A stretch of 64,000 nt of DNA, taken from contig CAZBRT010000002.1 in NCBI GenBank assembly GCA_964494625.1, positions 186,001-250,000 on the forward strand, given 5' to 3'. The notes beneath the pieces were generated by a model. It worked only from the letters and a program-made list of their open reading frames with translations, searched no databases and was not told the origin of the DNA. Positions 52,045 through 60,246 of the stretch are shown piece after piece. Origin of the DNA: UBA2784 sp964494625. Lineage in GTDB: Bacteria > Pseudomonadota > Alphaproteobacteria > Micropepsales > Micropepsaceae. The position numbers were made by a program, and so were the translations under genes. Position 1 is the stretch's first letter, and the number at the start of each line of letters is the position of its first letter.

Positions 52045-53400
52045 ATGACGACTTTTTCCGACCTTGGCCTTTGCGCCCCCATCCTGAAGGCGCTGGCCGC
52101 CGACGGTTATGAAACCCCTACCCCCATCCAGGCGCAGGCGATCCCGCATGTGCTGGCGGGCCGTGACCTTTTGGGCATCGCCCAGACGGGTACCGGCAAG
52201 ACCGCCGCCTTTGCCCTTCCGATCCTTGAGCAGCTGCTGAAGCAGAAGACGCGGCCCGCGCCCAAGACCTGCCGCGTGCTGGTGCTTTCGCCCACGCGCG
52301 AGCTTGCCTCGCAGATCGGCGAAAGCTTCCGCGCCTATGCACGCCACATGTCGCATTCCATCGGTGTCGTGTTCGGCGGCCAGGGCCATTTCGGCCAGCA
52401 GAAGAACATGGCGCGCGGCCTTGATGTGCTGGTTGCAACGCCCGGTCGCCTGCTTGACCATCTTGAGGGTGGCAGCCTCAGCCTTTCCGATGTGAGCATC
52501 TTCGTGCTCGATGAAGCCGACCAGATGCTCGACATGGGCTTCATCCGCGACATCCGCAAGATCGTGCAGCGCCTGCCGCGCCAGCGCCAGAACCTGTTCT
52601 TCTCGGCGACCATGCCGGGCGAGATCGGCCAGCTGGCCAGCGAGCTTCTGCGCAATCCGGAAACAGTTGCCGTCACGCCCGTCGCGACGACGGTGGACAA
52701 GGTGGTCCAGCGCGTCATCCACGTGAATCCCGTTGCCAAGAACACGCTTCTGGCCGAGCTGCTGGCTGACCCCGCGTTTTCGCGCACGCTAGTCTTCACG
52801 CGCACCAAGCACGGCGCCGACAAGGTGGTGAAGTCGCTGGCCCATGCCGGCATCGCCTCGCAGGCCATTCACGGCAACAAGAGCCAGCCGCAGCGCGAGC
52901 GCGCACTTGCCCAGTTCAAGTCCGGCAGCGTGCGTGTGCTGATCGCAACCGACATCGCCGCGCGCGGCATCGACGTTGATGGCGTGACGCATGTGATCAA
53001 CTATCATCTGCCGAACATTCCGGAATCCTATGTCCACCGCATCGGCCGCACCGCGCGCGCGGGTGCCGGCGGCACGGCGATTTCGTTCTGTGACGGCGAG
53101 GAGCGCGCCTATCTGCGTTCGATCGAAAAGCTGACGCGCCAGACCATTCCCGCCGAAGATCGCCGGGGCATGGTCGTGCCGCCGTCGGCTGTGGGCGAAG
53201 CCAACCCGTCGGGCGTCACCGCTCAGGAACGCCGTCCCCGCCCCTTCCACGTTCATCCGCGCGGCAACAGCGGCGCCAAGCAGGGGCCGGGCGGACGCCA
53301 TGGTCATGGCGCAAACCGTCCGCAAGGCACGCATGCCGGCAAGCAGGGCAGCCACCGCAACGCGCACGCCGCCAGGGCTCGCGGTCGCGCGCCGAGCTGA
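52045..53400 (+). CDS. DEAD-box RNA helicase, RhlE type (second copy)
   Basis: This 451-residue helicase starts MTTFSDLGLCAPILKAL. The motif order is complete: TPIQAQAIP, AQTGTGKT, PTRELA, VLDEADQMLDMGF, SAT, DIAARGIDVDG and HRIGRTARAG. The C-terminal tail (about 385-451) is short and rich in H, G, R and P. It differs clearly from the copy at 31353, so it is not a recent duplicate. It lies inside the block that separates the MoxR and VWA genes. ATG 52045 was chosen; an upstream extension to 51943 is rejected. Confidence 0.93.
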   Translation: MTTFSDLGLCAPILKALAADGYETPTPIQAQAIPHVLAGRDLLGIAQTGTGKTAAFALPILEQLLKQKTRPAPKTCRVLVLSPTRELASQIGESFRAYARHMSHSIGVVFGGQGHFGQQKNMARGLDVLVATPGRLLDHLEGGSLSLSDVSIFVLDEADQMLDMGFIRDIRKIVQRLPRQRQNLFFSATMPGEIGQLASELLRNPETVAVTPVATTVDKVVQRVIHVNPVAKNTLLAELLADPAFSRTLVFTRTKHGADKVVKSLAHAGIASQAIHGNKSQPQRERALAQFKSGSVRVLIATDIAARGIDVDGVTHVINYHLPNIPESYVHRIGRTARAGAGGTAISFCDGEERAYLRSIEKLTRQTIPAEDRRGMVVPPSAVGEANPSGVTAQERRPRPFHVHPRGNSGAKQGPGGRHGHGANRPQGTHAGKQGSHRNAHAARARGRAPS

Positions 53401-53434
53401 TCCAAAATCTCGCGGATTTCAGCCGCAAAAGTGA

Positions 53435-53477
53435 AAGACCAGCCCTGACTTCAAAGGTCATGGGCTGGTCTTCGTTT
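53435..53477 (+). terminator. Rho-independent terminator of the second rhlE
   Basis: AAGACCAGCCC (53435-53445) and GGGCTGGTCTT (53462-53472) form a perfect 11-bp stem, extended inside by TGAC/GTCA, followed by CGTTTT. It lies 34 nt past the helicase stop and isolates it from the exported-protein run. Confidence 0.85.
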
Positions 53478-53552
53478 TACAGTGCTGCAATGGGCTCGAC
53501 TCTGCTGCGATTGTTTGCCTAGACTTGGGCGACGCTACGGAATAGGGGTTCC

Positions 53553-54191
53553 ATGCGAAAGCAGCTTCAGGTCGCAGCAGCGATTGTGATGGCATTTCTG
53601 GTCGCCACGCCTTCGGCGCTGGCAGACAAGTCGACCACCGGCAACGGACGCGACGCACCGGCAGATGAAGTCGCCGTCTTCACCGAGCTTGACGACGGCA
53701 CCATGCTGCACGAGCCCAGTGGCCTCAACTGCCCACCCACCATTGGCGACTTCACGCGCAATTCCGTTCAGGTGTTGGACCCCGAAGGCCGCGGACGCGA
53801 CATCTCGTGTGACTACGAAGCCCGTTTCGATGGGCGGCTCGGCAAACTTACGCTATTCGTGACGGACTGGGGCGCGGATTATCCCGAAGCGGAAATCATG
53901 CAGGGGACTGTCGCTGCCATCCTTCAGCGCTATCCCGACGCCAAACCTTATGACGGGATTTCTGTCACCCTGACGGAGGAGAGCCTCGGGTTTGATCCCG
54001 TGCGCGCAACGTTCCTTGTCGATATTGACGGCGTTTCCCACGTCAGCGGTGCCTGGATCCAGAACCGCAAGGGCTGGAGCCTGAAGCTGCGCCTGACCGT
54101 TCCGGAGGGGCCGTGGCAGACGCAAATGTTCATCGCCAATGCATCCATGATGCTCGTTTTCGGCACCATCACCAAGGAGGCAAGGCCGTGA
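53553..54191 (+). CDS. Exported SGxxCP-module protein, single module
   Basis: The 212-residue protein has a signal peptide (MRKQLQVAAAIVMAFLVATPSALA). The module reads GTMLHEPSGLNCPP (C60) with the second cysteine C86 in ISCDYEARFDG, then LTLFVTDWG. The remaining 110 residues contain a second, cysteine-free half with DGVSHVSGAWIQN and KLRLTVPEGPW. No known family is recognised. It is first in a run of six co-directional exported-protein genes; its stop overlaps the next start as GTGA, so they are translationally coupled. Confidence 0.78.
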   Translation: MRKQLQVAAAIVMAFLVATPSALADKSTTGNGRDAPADEVAVFTELDDGTMLHEPSGLNCPPTIGDFTRNSVQVLDPEGRGRDISCDYEARFDGRLGKLTLFVTDWGADYPEAEIMQGTVAAILQRYPDAKPYDGISVTLTEESLGFDPVRATFLVDIDGVSHVSGAWIQNRKGWSLKLRLTVPEGPWQTQMFIANASMMLVFGTITKEARP

Positions 54192-54721
54192 CCAAGCTGC
54201 GCAATAGAACCATTCTTGCGACCATTGCCCTCGCTTTCACGGCGCTGGTTGCACGCGCTGAAACCGCACCACGCGGCTGGGTGACAACGCCGGACGGGCC
54301 GAGCCATGAGATCACCGGCATCACCTGCCCGGCGGAGATTGGGACGTTCAGGTTTACAGGTGTAACCGTTGACGGTGACGCAGCGATGCTCGGCCGCTGT
54401 CACTATCCGGGGGACGGCATCGAGAGCTGGCTGCGCATCCGGGAGTATCACAAGGGTTCGGGCGAATCCGGCATGGCTATCCAGAATGACGAGACGCTGA
54501 TGAATCCCAAGCCGGGAGAAGACATGCCCGTGGCGACTTTCCGGTTCACCCCGGGCACTGCGGAAGATGGCCGCACCTATTCCGACATGGTCATCACGTC
54601 ACGCGTAGGCGACCTGCTGGTGGATTGTGTCGGGCGGACCTATGGCGGAGACGAAGCTGCGTCACAGCTGAGCAAGGATTTTGTGCTTGCCTGCTCTCAG
54701 CTGGTCGACGAAGCAAAATAG
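54188..54721 (+). CDS. Exported SGxxCP-module protein, tandem duplicate 1
   Basis: The 177-residue protein starts at GTG 54188 with GGAGG 9 nt upstream. It has a signal peptide (to about residue 24, VARA). The module is GPSHEITGITCPAE (C47) with the second cysteine C71 in LGRCHYPGDG, then SWLRIREYHKGSGES. Two more cysteines lie near the end (LLVDCVG, VLACSQ), suggesting two disulfides. The next gene is clearly a duplicate: ETAPRGW, TPDGP, DGDAAMLGRCHY, WLRIREYH and LMNPKP are shared. Function is unknown. Confidence 0.78.
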   Translation: MTKLRNRTILATIALAFTALVARAETAPRGWVTTPDGPSHEITGITCPAEIGTFRFTGVTVDGDAAMLGRCHYPGDGIESWLRIREYHKGSGESGMAIQNDETLMNPKPGEDMPVATFRFTPGTAEDGRTYSDMVITSRVGDLLVDCVGRTYGGDEAASQLSKDFVLACSQLVDEAK

Positions 54722-54731
54722 GAGCAGGCGC

Positions 54732-55268
54732 ATGAGCCAGCGCGTCTCAAATTTGATTCTGACATGCATAATTGTCAGCATTGCAGGCGCATCCGCCCGG
54801 GCCGCAGAGACCGCGCCTCGCGGATGGATTACAACTCCTGACGGGCCAATGCATGTGCGCAGTGGCGTTGTTTGCCCATCGAGCTTTGCCGATCACCCGT
54901 TCCAGAAAGTCACATTGGATGGCGACGCTGCCATGCTTGGCAGATGTCATTACCACCGGAACGGAATGGAAGCCTGGCTTCGTATCCGTGAGTACCACCG
55001 GGGATCCGGCGAATCGCGAATGGCCGTTGACATCGACAACACGCTTATGAACCCGAAACCCGATGAGAGCTGGATTGCCAGCGGGTACCGCTTTACGCCG
55101 GGAACGACAAGTGATGGCCGCAGCTATGTCGATCTTGTTGTCACAACAAGGGTCAATGATCTTCTTGTTGACTGCATCGCACGTCGATTTTCCGGCGACG
55201 AAGGCGGCGCTGAGTTTGTAGCACTCTGTTCCGGTTCACTGCAGGCATTTGACGGGTCCAAAAAATGA
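54732..55268 (+). CDS. Exported SGxxCP-module protein, tandem duplicate 2
   Basis: The 178-residue protein starts at ATG 54732 behind GGAGCAGG. It has a signal peptide (MSQRVSNLILTCIIVSIAGASARA). The module is GPMHVRSGVVCPS (C48) with C72 in LGRCHYHRNG, and two further cysteines are near the end (LLVDCIA, VALCSG). It is about as long as, and collinear with, the preceding gene, so the two arose by tandem duplication. The stop overlaps the next ATG as ATGA. Confidence 0.78.
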   Translation: MSQRVSNLILTCIIVSIAGASARAAETAPRGWITTPDGPMHVRSGVVCPSSFADHPFQKVTLDGDAAMLGRCHYHRNGMEAWLRIREYHRGSGESRMAVDIDNTLMNPKPDESWIASGYRFTPGTTSDGRSYVDLVVTTRVNDLLVDCIARRFSGDEGGAEFVALCSGSLQAFDGSKK

Positions 55269-56428
55269 CCGGCTCACTCAAAATTGCGGTCGCCGCATTG
55301 CTTGCCATCGTCGGCGGGAGCACCTCCAATGCTGCCATCCTCGAGTTGCCCGGTGGCTGGGAAAAGCGCAGCACTGACTATGTACACAAGACCAGCGGCT
55401 ATGCTTGCCCAATGCTTGCCGGCACATTTGCCATATCGTCGATTGAGCGCTCGCCCGGCCCGATTGCTGTCTTCACCTGCCATTATATTGCCAATGGCGC
55501 ACGCGGCATGGTGCGTGTGCGCGTTGCAGCAAGCTATCCGTCAACGGCGCAAGACCCCGAGTACCGGTTGGGCGGCGATCCGTCGGATCTGATCAATGGC
55601 CGCACCGACATTCTGGTCGTGCAGGACCTTGCGGCACCCGACATTGACGGCAAGTCCGCCCTGCGCACCCAGATTGCCGGCATGCGCGGCGGATTCCTGG
55701 CCGACTGCACGCTCGACACCACGCGTGCGGAGTGGGAGCCGGGTCAGGAGATCGGTTTTCTCCAGAGCTGCATGCAGCAGATCGGCGAGAACGCCCCGTT
55801 CTTCATCTTCGGCGACCGCATCTTTGTACTGGAGACCAACATTTCGCCGCCAGACCTTCAGCGACGCACCGACGATGATGGCATCGTCACTGTCGATCAG
55901 CATGGCGATATTCATCACGTCCAGTCAGGCGCCGTGTGCCCGGCGCTGATCGAGTATCACTATCTCTACGACATCAAATTTCTGCCGCACCCGGCGGGCT
56001 ACGGCATGGACATATTGTGCGACTATCGATGGCTGGGGCCGGAAGGTCATGCGCTCAACTTCTATGTTACGGCATGGCCCGAGTCGGCAACAATGGGTGA
56101 TGTCCGCCAGCATATCGACCGCTATCTGACGGCGAGCTTTGGCGGCCCGATAGATCGAACATCCTGCAAGCCACCGCCGCAGGAAGACGGCACTCCGATT
56201 GCGTTTGGTGCCGTCGTGGTCTCGGAAAACCGGGAGTCAGTTGCCCGCGCGAATTTGCAGACTTTGGTGCGTGGCTGGTCGGTCGAGGCACTCTACAACG
56301 CGCCAACGGCAGGCATGGAGGCGTTATGCATGAGCATGACCCGCCTTGTGCGCTTTGCGTCAGCCAGCATCGACAAGCCGAGCGGCTTTGATCCCGCGCC
56401 GTCGCGGCCGGTCAATCAGGCGAATTGA
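55265..56428 (+). CDS. Exported protein with two SGxxCP modules (first 387-residue paralogue)
   Basis: The 387-residue protein has a signal peptide (MTGSLKIAVAALLAIVGGSTSNA). Module 1 is YVHKTSGYACPM (C48) with C72 in FTCHYIANG. Module 2 is DIHHVQSGAVCPA (C225) with C252 in LCDYRWLGPEG. Between them are paired cysteines (LADC, LQSC) like those ending the short paralogues, so it looks like two short members fused head to tail. It ends RPVNQAN, as does the gene at 57127, also 387 residues. Function is unknown. It is coupled to the previous gene by ATGA. Confidence 0.78.
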   Translation: MTGSLKIAVAALLAIVGGSTSNAAILELPGGWEKRSTDYVHKTSGYACPMLAGTFAISSIERSPGPIAVFTCHYIANGARGMVRVRVAASYPSTAQDPEYRLGGDPSDLINGRTDILVVQDLAAPDIDGKSALRTQIAGMRGGFLADCTLDTTRAEWEPGQEIGFLQSCMQQIGENAPFFIFGDRIFVLETNISPPDLQRRTDDDGIVTVDQHGDIHHVQSGAVCPALIEYHYLYDIKFLPHPAGYGMDILCDYRWLGPEGHALNFYVTAWPESATMGDVRQHIDRYLTASFGGPIDRTSCKPPPQEDGTPIAFGAVVVSENRESVARANLQTLVRGWSVEALYNAPTAGMEALCMSMTRLVRFASASIDKPSGFDPAPSRPVNQAN

Positions 56429-56482
56429 ATGTGACAGCCGTTCGCCGCGCAGTATTCGGGCAGCGAGAAAGAAGGGCAGGCC

Positions 56483-57106
56483 ATGCGCAAGATCATTTGG
56501 ATAGCACTCGCATTTTTCGCAGCGACGCCATGCCTGCCCGCGATGGCCGGAACAGAATGCGATGCGGGCGATGGGCCGGCGGCGGCCTTGCTGACGCCTG
56601 ATCTTGATGCGCGCCCCGTCATTGATGGATTGAGCATGGCGCTGAACATGGCGCATGAAGCGGCGGATTTTCCGCTCGCCCAAATTGCTGAACTTGGCAA
56701 GATCTGCCCGCGCGGCACGGCGCAACTGAGCTATGCGCCCTATTCCCTATTTGGAAAGGCTGACGCCCATCCGGCGCGCTGGCTGGAACGCGCCGATGGT
56801 GTGGGGGCGCTCTATGTCGTGGCAGCCATGCCCGCGCCGGACGCCGCACCGCGGATATCCGGCAATGCGGACAAAGGATGGGTACAGCCGGACGACATGA
56901 TGTGGGTGCTCATGAAGATGCCGCTTGAGGGCGGCGTGCTATCCGCCGCTTCGCCTCGCATCATCTTCCGCCTCTATGCCGCGATTCCGCAGGATGCGCA
57001 GCTCATCGCGGATGTAGAGGCCATCGACCGCGGCGAGATCTTGCCGCTGGGCGCGTATGATCCCACGAGCCAGCAGACGCTGACATTTACCTACAACCGC
57101 AACTAG
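56483..57106 (+). CDS. Exported protein of unknown function, not of the SGxxCP family
   Basis: The 207-residue protein has a signal peptide (MRKIIWIALAFFAATPCLPAMA). The mature part has two early cysteines (TECDAGDG, KICPRG) but lacks the SGxxCP module. It has PAAALLTPDLDARPVIDGL, a hydrophobic LYVVAAMPAPDAAPR and ends LTFTYNRN. I do not recognise a family. It sits between the two 387-residue paralogues, 54 nt and 20 nt from them, and probably belongs to the same transcript. Confidence 0.7.
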   Translation: MRKIIWIALAFFAATPCLPAMAGTECDAGDGPAAALLTPDLDARPVIDGLSMALNMAHEAADFPLAQIAELGKICPRGTAQLSYAPYSLFGKADAHPARWLERADGVGALYVVAAMPAPDAAPRISGNADKGWVQPDDMMWVLMKMPLEGGVLSAASPRIIFRLYAAIPQDAQLIADVEAIDRGEILPLGAYDPTSQQTLTFTYNRN

Positions 57107-57126
57107 GGCGAAGGGGCCGCTGAAGC

Positions 57127-58290
57127 ATGTCACGCCACATCGCAAAGGCCGGCTTTCTTGTCGCGCTTGTCGTGCTGGAGGCGGCGGCGGCCAAGGCGCA
57201 GGCCCTGCCCGAGGGCTGGACCGAAACGAATGGCGGCTACGAATTCGCTGACTCCGGGCTGGGCTGCCCACCGAAAGTCGGCTTGTTCCTGCGTGTTGGT
57301 TTGCCCGAGAGTAGCGCCAGCGGCAAAGTCTGGACCTGCCGCTTTGCCGCCGGAGAGGCCGTAGCGCGCATGCGCTTTCGCCATCGCGACGACTATGCGG
57401 CAACAGCCAATGCGCCAGATGCTGCCCTGCCCTTTGACGCTGCAGATCTTGTTGCGGCACGCTGGGACATTCTCATTGATCAGTCGTCCGCTCCCGTGGA
57501 TGGCGGGCCAGGCTCGGGCCAGGTGCCGCTGACCACGCATCTTGCCTTCATGAAAGATGCCTATCTGGTCGAATGCATTCTTTCATCGACAAGTGATGTT
57601 TATGCGGACGATACCGAGGCGGGATTTATCAGAAGATGCAGCGGCATCGCCGTGAACCACAGGCCCATCCGGGTCGAAGGCACCAAGGTGATGCCAATCG
57701 AGTCGATGGCAGAAAAAAGCGAAACGGGCATGATCGGCGGCGGCCCTGCCATCTACACGCGGGAGCCCTATGTGTACCGCCATGTCGCCTCGGGGTCGTT
57801 CTGCCCCCTGTTTGCAGACCAGTTTTACATGTTCAAGATCGACCTCCTCCCCCACCAGCAAGTTCTAGGCGGCGACTTCAACTGCAAATATTATGAGTTT
57901 GATGACGATGACACGCTGAGCCTTTTCCTCACGGCAATGCCGGCAGGAACGACCTCCGACGGATTTCTCGAAAAGATGCGCAAGTATCTGGAAGGCACCT
58001 ACGAGGTGCCAATGCGCACCGATTACTGCGAAAGCCAGCCGCTGGCCGATGGCACCCAGGTCATCCATGCGGGCGTTAAAGTTGAGTCCGACAATCCTGA
58101 TCGGCCGGGCACCCTCTACTACTTGAACTTCCAAACGCTGGTGAATGGCTGGTCAGTCGAGGCGCTTTTGCTCGCTGAGGAAGAAAGGCTCCCGGCCGGC
58201 TGCGCAACGGCTCACAAGCTGATTGCCGATGTCGCAGCCGGGATCGTGCATTCCGGCTTTTATGAGCGGCCGGTCAATCAGGCGAACTGA
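57127..58290 (+). CDS. Exported protein with two SGxxCP modules (second 387-residue paralogue)
   Basis: The 387-residue protein has a signal peptide (MSRHIAKAGFLVALVVLEAAAAKA). Module 1 is YEFADSGLGCPP (C47) with C71 in WTCRFAAGE. Module 2 is YVYRHVASGSFCPLF (C226) with C253 in FNCKYYEFDDDD. Paired cysteines between modules (LVEC, IRRC) match those of the other paralogue, as do the length and the RPVNQAN end. The sequences otherwise differ greatly, so the duplication is old or fast-evolving. It is the last gene of the run, 86 nt before the VWA gene. Confidence 0.78.
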   Translation: MSRHIAKAGFLVALVVLEAAAAKAQALPEGWTETNGGYEFADSGLGCPPKVGLFLRVGLPESSASGKVWTCRFAAGEAVARMRFRHRDDYAATANAPDAALPFDAADLVAARWDILIDQSSAPVDGGPGSGQVPLTTHLAFMKDAYLVECILSSTSDVYADDTEAGFIRRCSGIAVNHRPIRVEGTKVMPIESMAEKSETGMIGGGPAIYTREPYVYRHVASGSFCPLFADQFYMFKIDLLPHQQVLGGDFNCKYYEFDDDDTLSLFLTAMPAGTTSDGFLEKMRKYLEGTYEVPMRTDYCESQPLADGTQVIHAGVKVESDNPDRPGTLYYLNFQTLVNGWSVEALLLAEEERLPAGCATAHKLIADVAAGIVHSGFYERPVNQAN

Positions 58291-58376
58291 GGTCTGCCGC
58301 AACGGCAGTGCCTTGAAGCGCTCCTGCCATTTCATGCTAGGCTTGGCCGCATCAAGCCTCAAGGACACGCCGCCCC

Positions 58377-59552
58377 ATGTTCCACCAGTTCTTTGACGAG
58401 TTGCGCGCGGCCAAGGTGCCGGTGACGCCGAAGGAGTATCTCGCCCTTCTGGAGGCACTGACGAAAAACGTCATCGGCATGAAGGTCGAGGAGTTCTACT
58501 ACCTTTCGCGCACCGTCCTCGTGAAGGACGAGAAGAACCTCGACAAGTTCGACCGGGTGTTCGGCCACGTGTTCAAGGGGCTTGAGGCGCTGGACGGCAC
58601 CGAGATTGCCCAGATACCTGAAGATTGGCTGAAGGCGCTCAGCGAGAAATTTCTCTCGGAAGATGAGAAAAAGCTGATCGAATCCATGGGCGGCTGGGAA
58701 AAGCTCATGGAGGAGCTGCAGAAGCGTCTTGAGGAGCAGAAGAAGCGCCACGAGGGCGGCAACAAGATGATCGGCACCGCGGGCACGTCGCCTTACGGGG
58801 CGATGGGTTTCAATCCCGAAGGTGTGCGCATCGGCCAGGAAAAGGGCCGCCATGGCCGCGCGGTGAAGGTCTGGGACAAGCGCGAGTACAAGAACCTCGA
58901 CGACAGCGTTGAACTGGGCACCCGCAACATCAAGGTGGCGCTGCGGCGCCTGCGCAAATGGGCGCGTCAGGGTGCCGAGACCGAACTTGATCTGGACGGC
59001 ACCATCCGCCAGACGGCGCACAAGGGCTATCTTGACCTGAAGCTCGTGCCCGAGCGGCACAATACGGTGAAGACGCTCCTGTTCTTCGACATCGGCGGCT
59101 CGATGGACAGCTACATCAAGCTCTGCGAGGAGCTTTTTTCTGCCGCGCGCACCGAATTCAAGCACATGGAATTCTTCTATTTCCACAATTGCCTTTACGA
59201 AGGCGTGTGGAAGGACAATCGCCGCCGCCACAACGAGAAGACGTCAACGTGGGACGTGCTCCACAAGTTCGGCAACGACTACAAGGTGATCTTCATCGGC
59301 GATGCGACGATGAGCCCTTACGAGATCACCTATCCGGGCGGCTCGGTCGAACACTGGAACGAGGAAGCCGGCGCCGTCTGGCTGCAACGCCTGGCAGAGA
59401 TCTACCCGCATGTGGTGTGGCTGAACCCGGTCGCGGAAAAGCACTGGGAACACACGCCATCCATCGCGCTGGTGCGCCAGCTTCTCAATCACCGCATGTT
59501 TCCGCTGACCCTTGACGGCCTCGACAAGGCAATGCGGGAACTGACGCGTTAG
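58377..59552 (+). CDS. CoxE-type VWA domain protein, likely partner of the MoxR ATPase
   Basis: The 391-residue protein has an N-terminal helical region (about 1-130) with a charged helix (EELQKRLEEQKKRHEGG). A VWA-like domain (about 230-390) starts LLFFDIGGSMDSY; the metal site is DxGGSM (D238-M243) in place of DxSGSM, a known variant of this group. Such proteins pair with MoxR ATPases, and the gene is normally next to that ATPase gene (here at 48146). It has no signal peptide, so it is cytosolic. It probably keeps its own promoter in the 86 nt upstream. Its end overlaps the convergent gene. Confidence 0.9.
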   Translation: MFHQFFDELRAAKVPVTPKEYLALLEALTKNVIGMKVEEFYYLSRTVLVKDEKNLDKFDRVFGHVFKGLEALDGTEIAQIPEDWLKALSEKFLSEDEKKLIESMGGWEKLMEELQKRLEEQKKRHEGGNKMIGTAGTSPYGAMGFNPEGVRIGQEKGRHGRAVKVWDKREYKNLDDSVELGTRNIKVALRRLRKWARQGAETELDLDGTIRQTAHKGYLDLKLVPERHNTVKTLLFFDIGGSMDSYIKLCEELFSAARTEFKHMEFFYFHNCLYEGVWKDNRRRHNEKTSTWDVLHKFGNDYKVIFIGDATMSPYEITYPGGSVEHWNEEAGAVWLQRLAEIYPHVVWLNPVAEKHWEHTPSIALVRQLLNHRMFPLTLDGLDKAMRELTR

Positions 59553-60121
59553 CGTCCGCTTCCGTCGATGGTACCGCCACCGGTCGAGCTGCCGCCCGCG
59601 CCGTCGTAGTCACGGGGGCGCTCGCGCGGTGCGCGCGGGCCTACCTGCATGGCTGGCATCTCGGTCCACAACTCAGAACGCTGAAGTGATCCGTCGCGGT
59701 TGCGGTCAAGCTTGATCCAGCGGCTGCGGAGGCCCTGGGTAAATCCGGCGGCATCAAGCTGCTGGTCGGTCATCACGCCGAAGGAGAGCATCGACATCGC
59801 GTCGCGGTTGCCGAGTTCGGCATTGCACCAGTCGCCAAGCTCGATCGCCGAGACGCGCCCGCTGCCGTCACTGTCCGCACGCACAAAGGCGGCGCTTGCG
59901 CCGGCTTCGAATTCGGCGGCCTCGATCAGGCGATTGCCGTTCGCATCAAAGCCCAAAAAGGCCACCGCATCCGGCCCCATGAAATAGGACGGAAGGTCGG
60001 CCATCGCACCGCGTCCAGCCGGGCCACCACGGCCACCACCATCATCTGAACCGCAGGCTGACAGGGCGACTGCAGAAGCACCAAGAACAAGGGCGGCAAG
60101 CAAGGGATTGCGGCGGATCAT
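59549..60121 (-). CDS. EF-hand calcium-binding lipoprotein
   Basis: The 190-residue protein starts at ATG 60121 (MIRRNPLLAAL) with a lipoprotein signal ending LSAC (about residue 22). It has three EF-hand-like loops: DANGNRLIEAAEF, DSDGSGRVSAIEL and DRNRDGSLQRSEL. The C-terminal 40 residues are glycine- and arginine-rich. Calcium binding in the periplasm is likely; the role is unknown. Alternative starts further upstream to 60376 lie in the neighbouring region and are rejected. It stands alone, convergent with the VWA gene. Confidence 0.85.
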   Translation of the reverse strand: MIRRNPLLAALVLGASAVALSACGSDDGGGRGGPAGRGAMADLPSYFMGPDAVAFLGFDANGNRLIEAAEFEAGASAAFVRADSDGSGRVSAIELGDWCNAELGNRDAMSMLSFGVMTDQQLDAAGFTQGLRSRWIKLDRNRDGSLQRSELWTEMPAMQVGPRAPRERPRDYDGAGGSSTGGGTIDGSGR

Positions 60122-60246
60122 GCTGAATTCTCCGGATGGCCCCGCAGCGGGGCTGTTCACAGGTCTTTCGTGGCGGCATTCGCGGTTCATTTCAAGCCCC
60201 CTGCGAGGCTCATGAAGTTCAGTTAATCGTGGAGGGGCAAAGCGCC

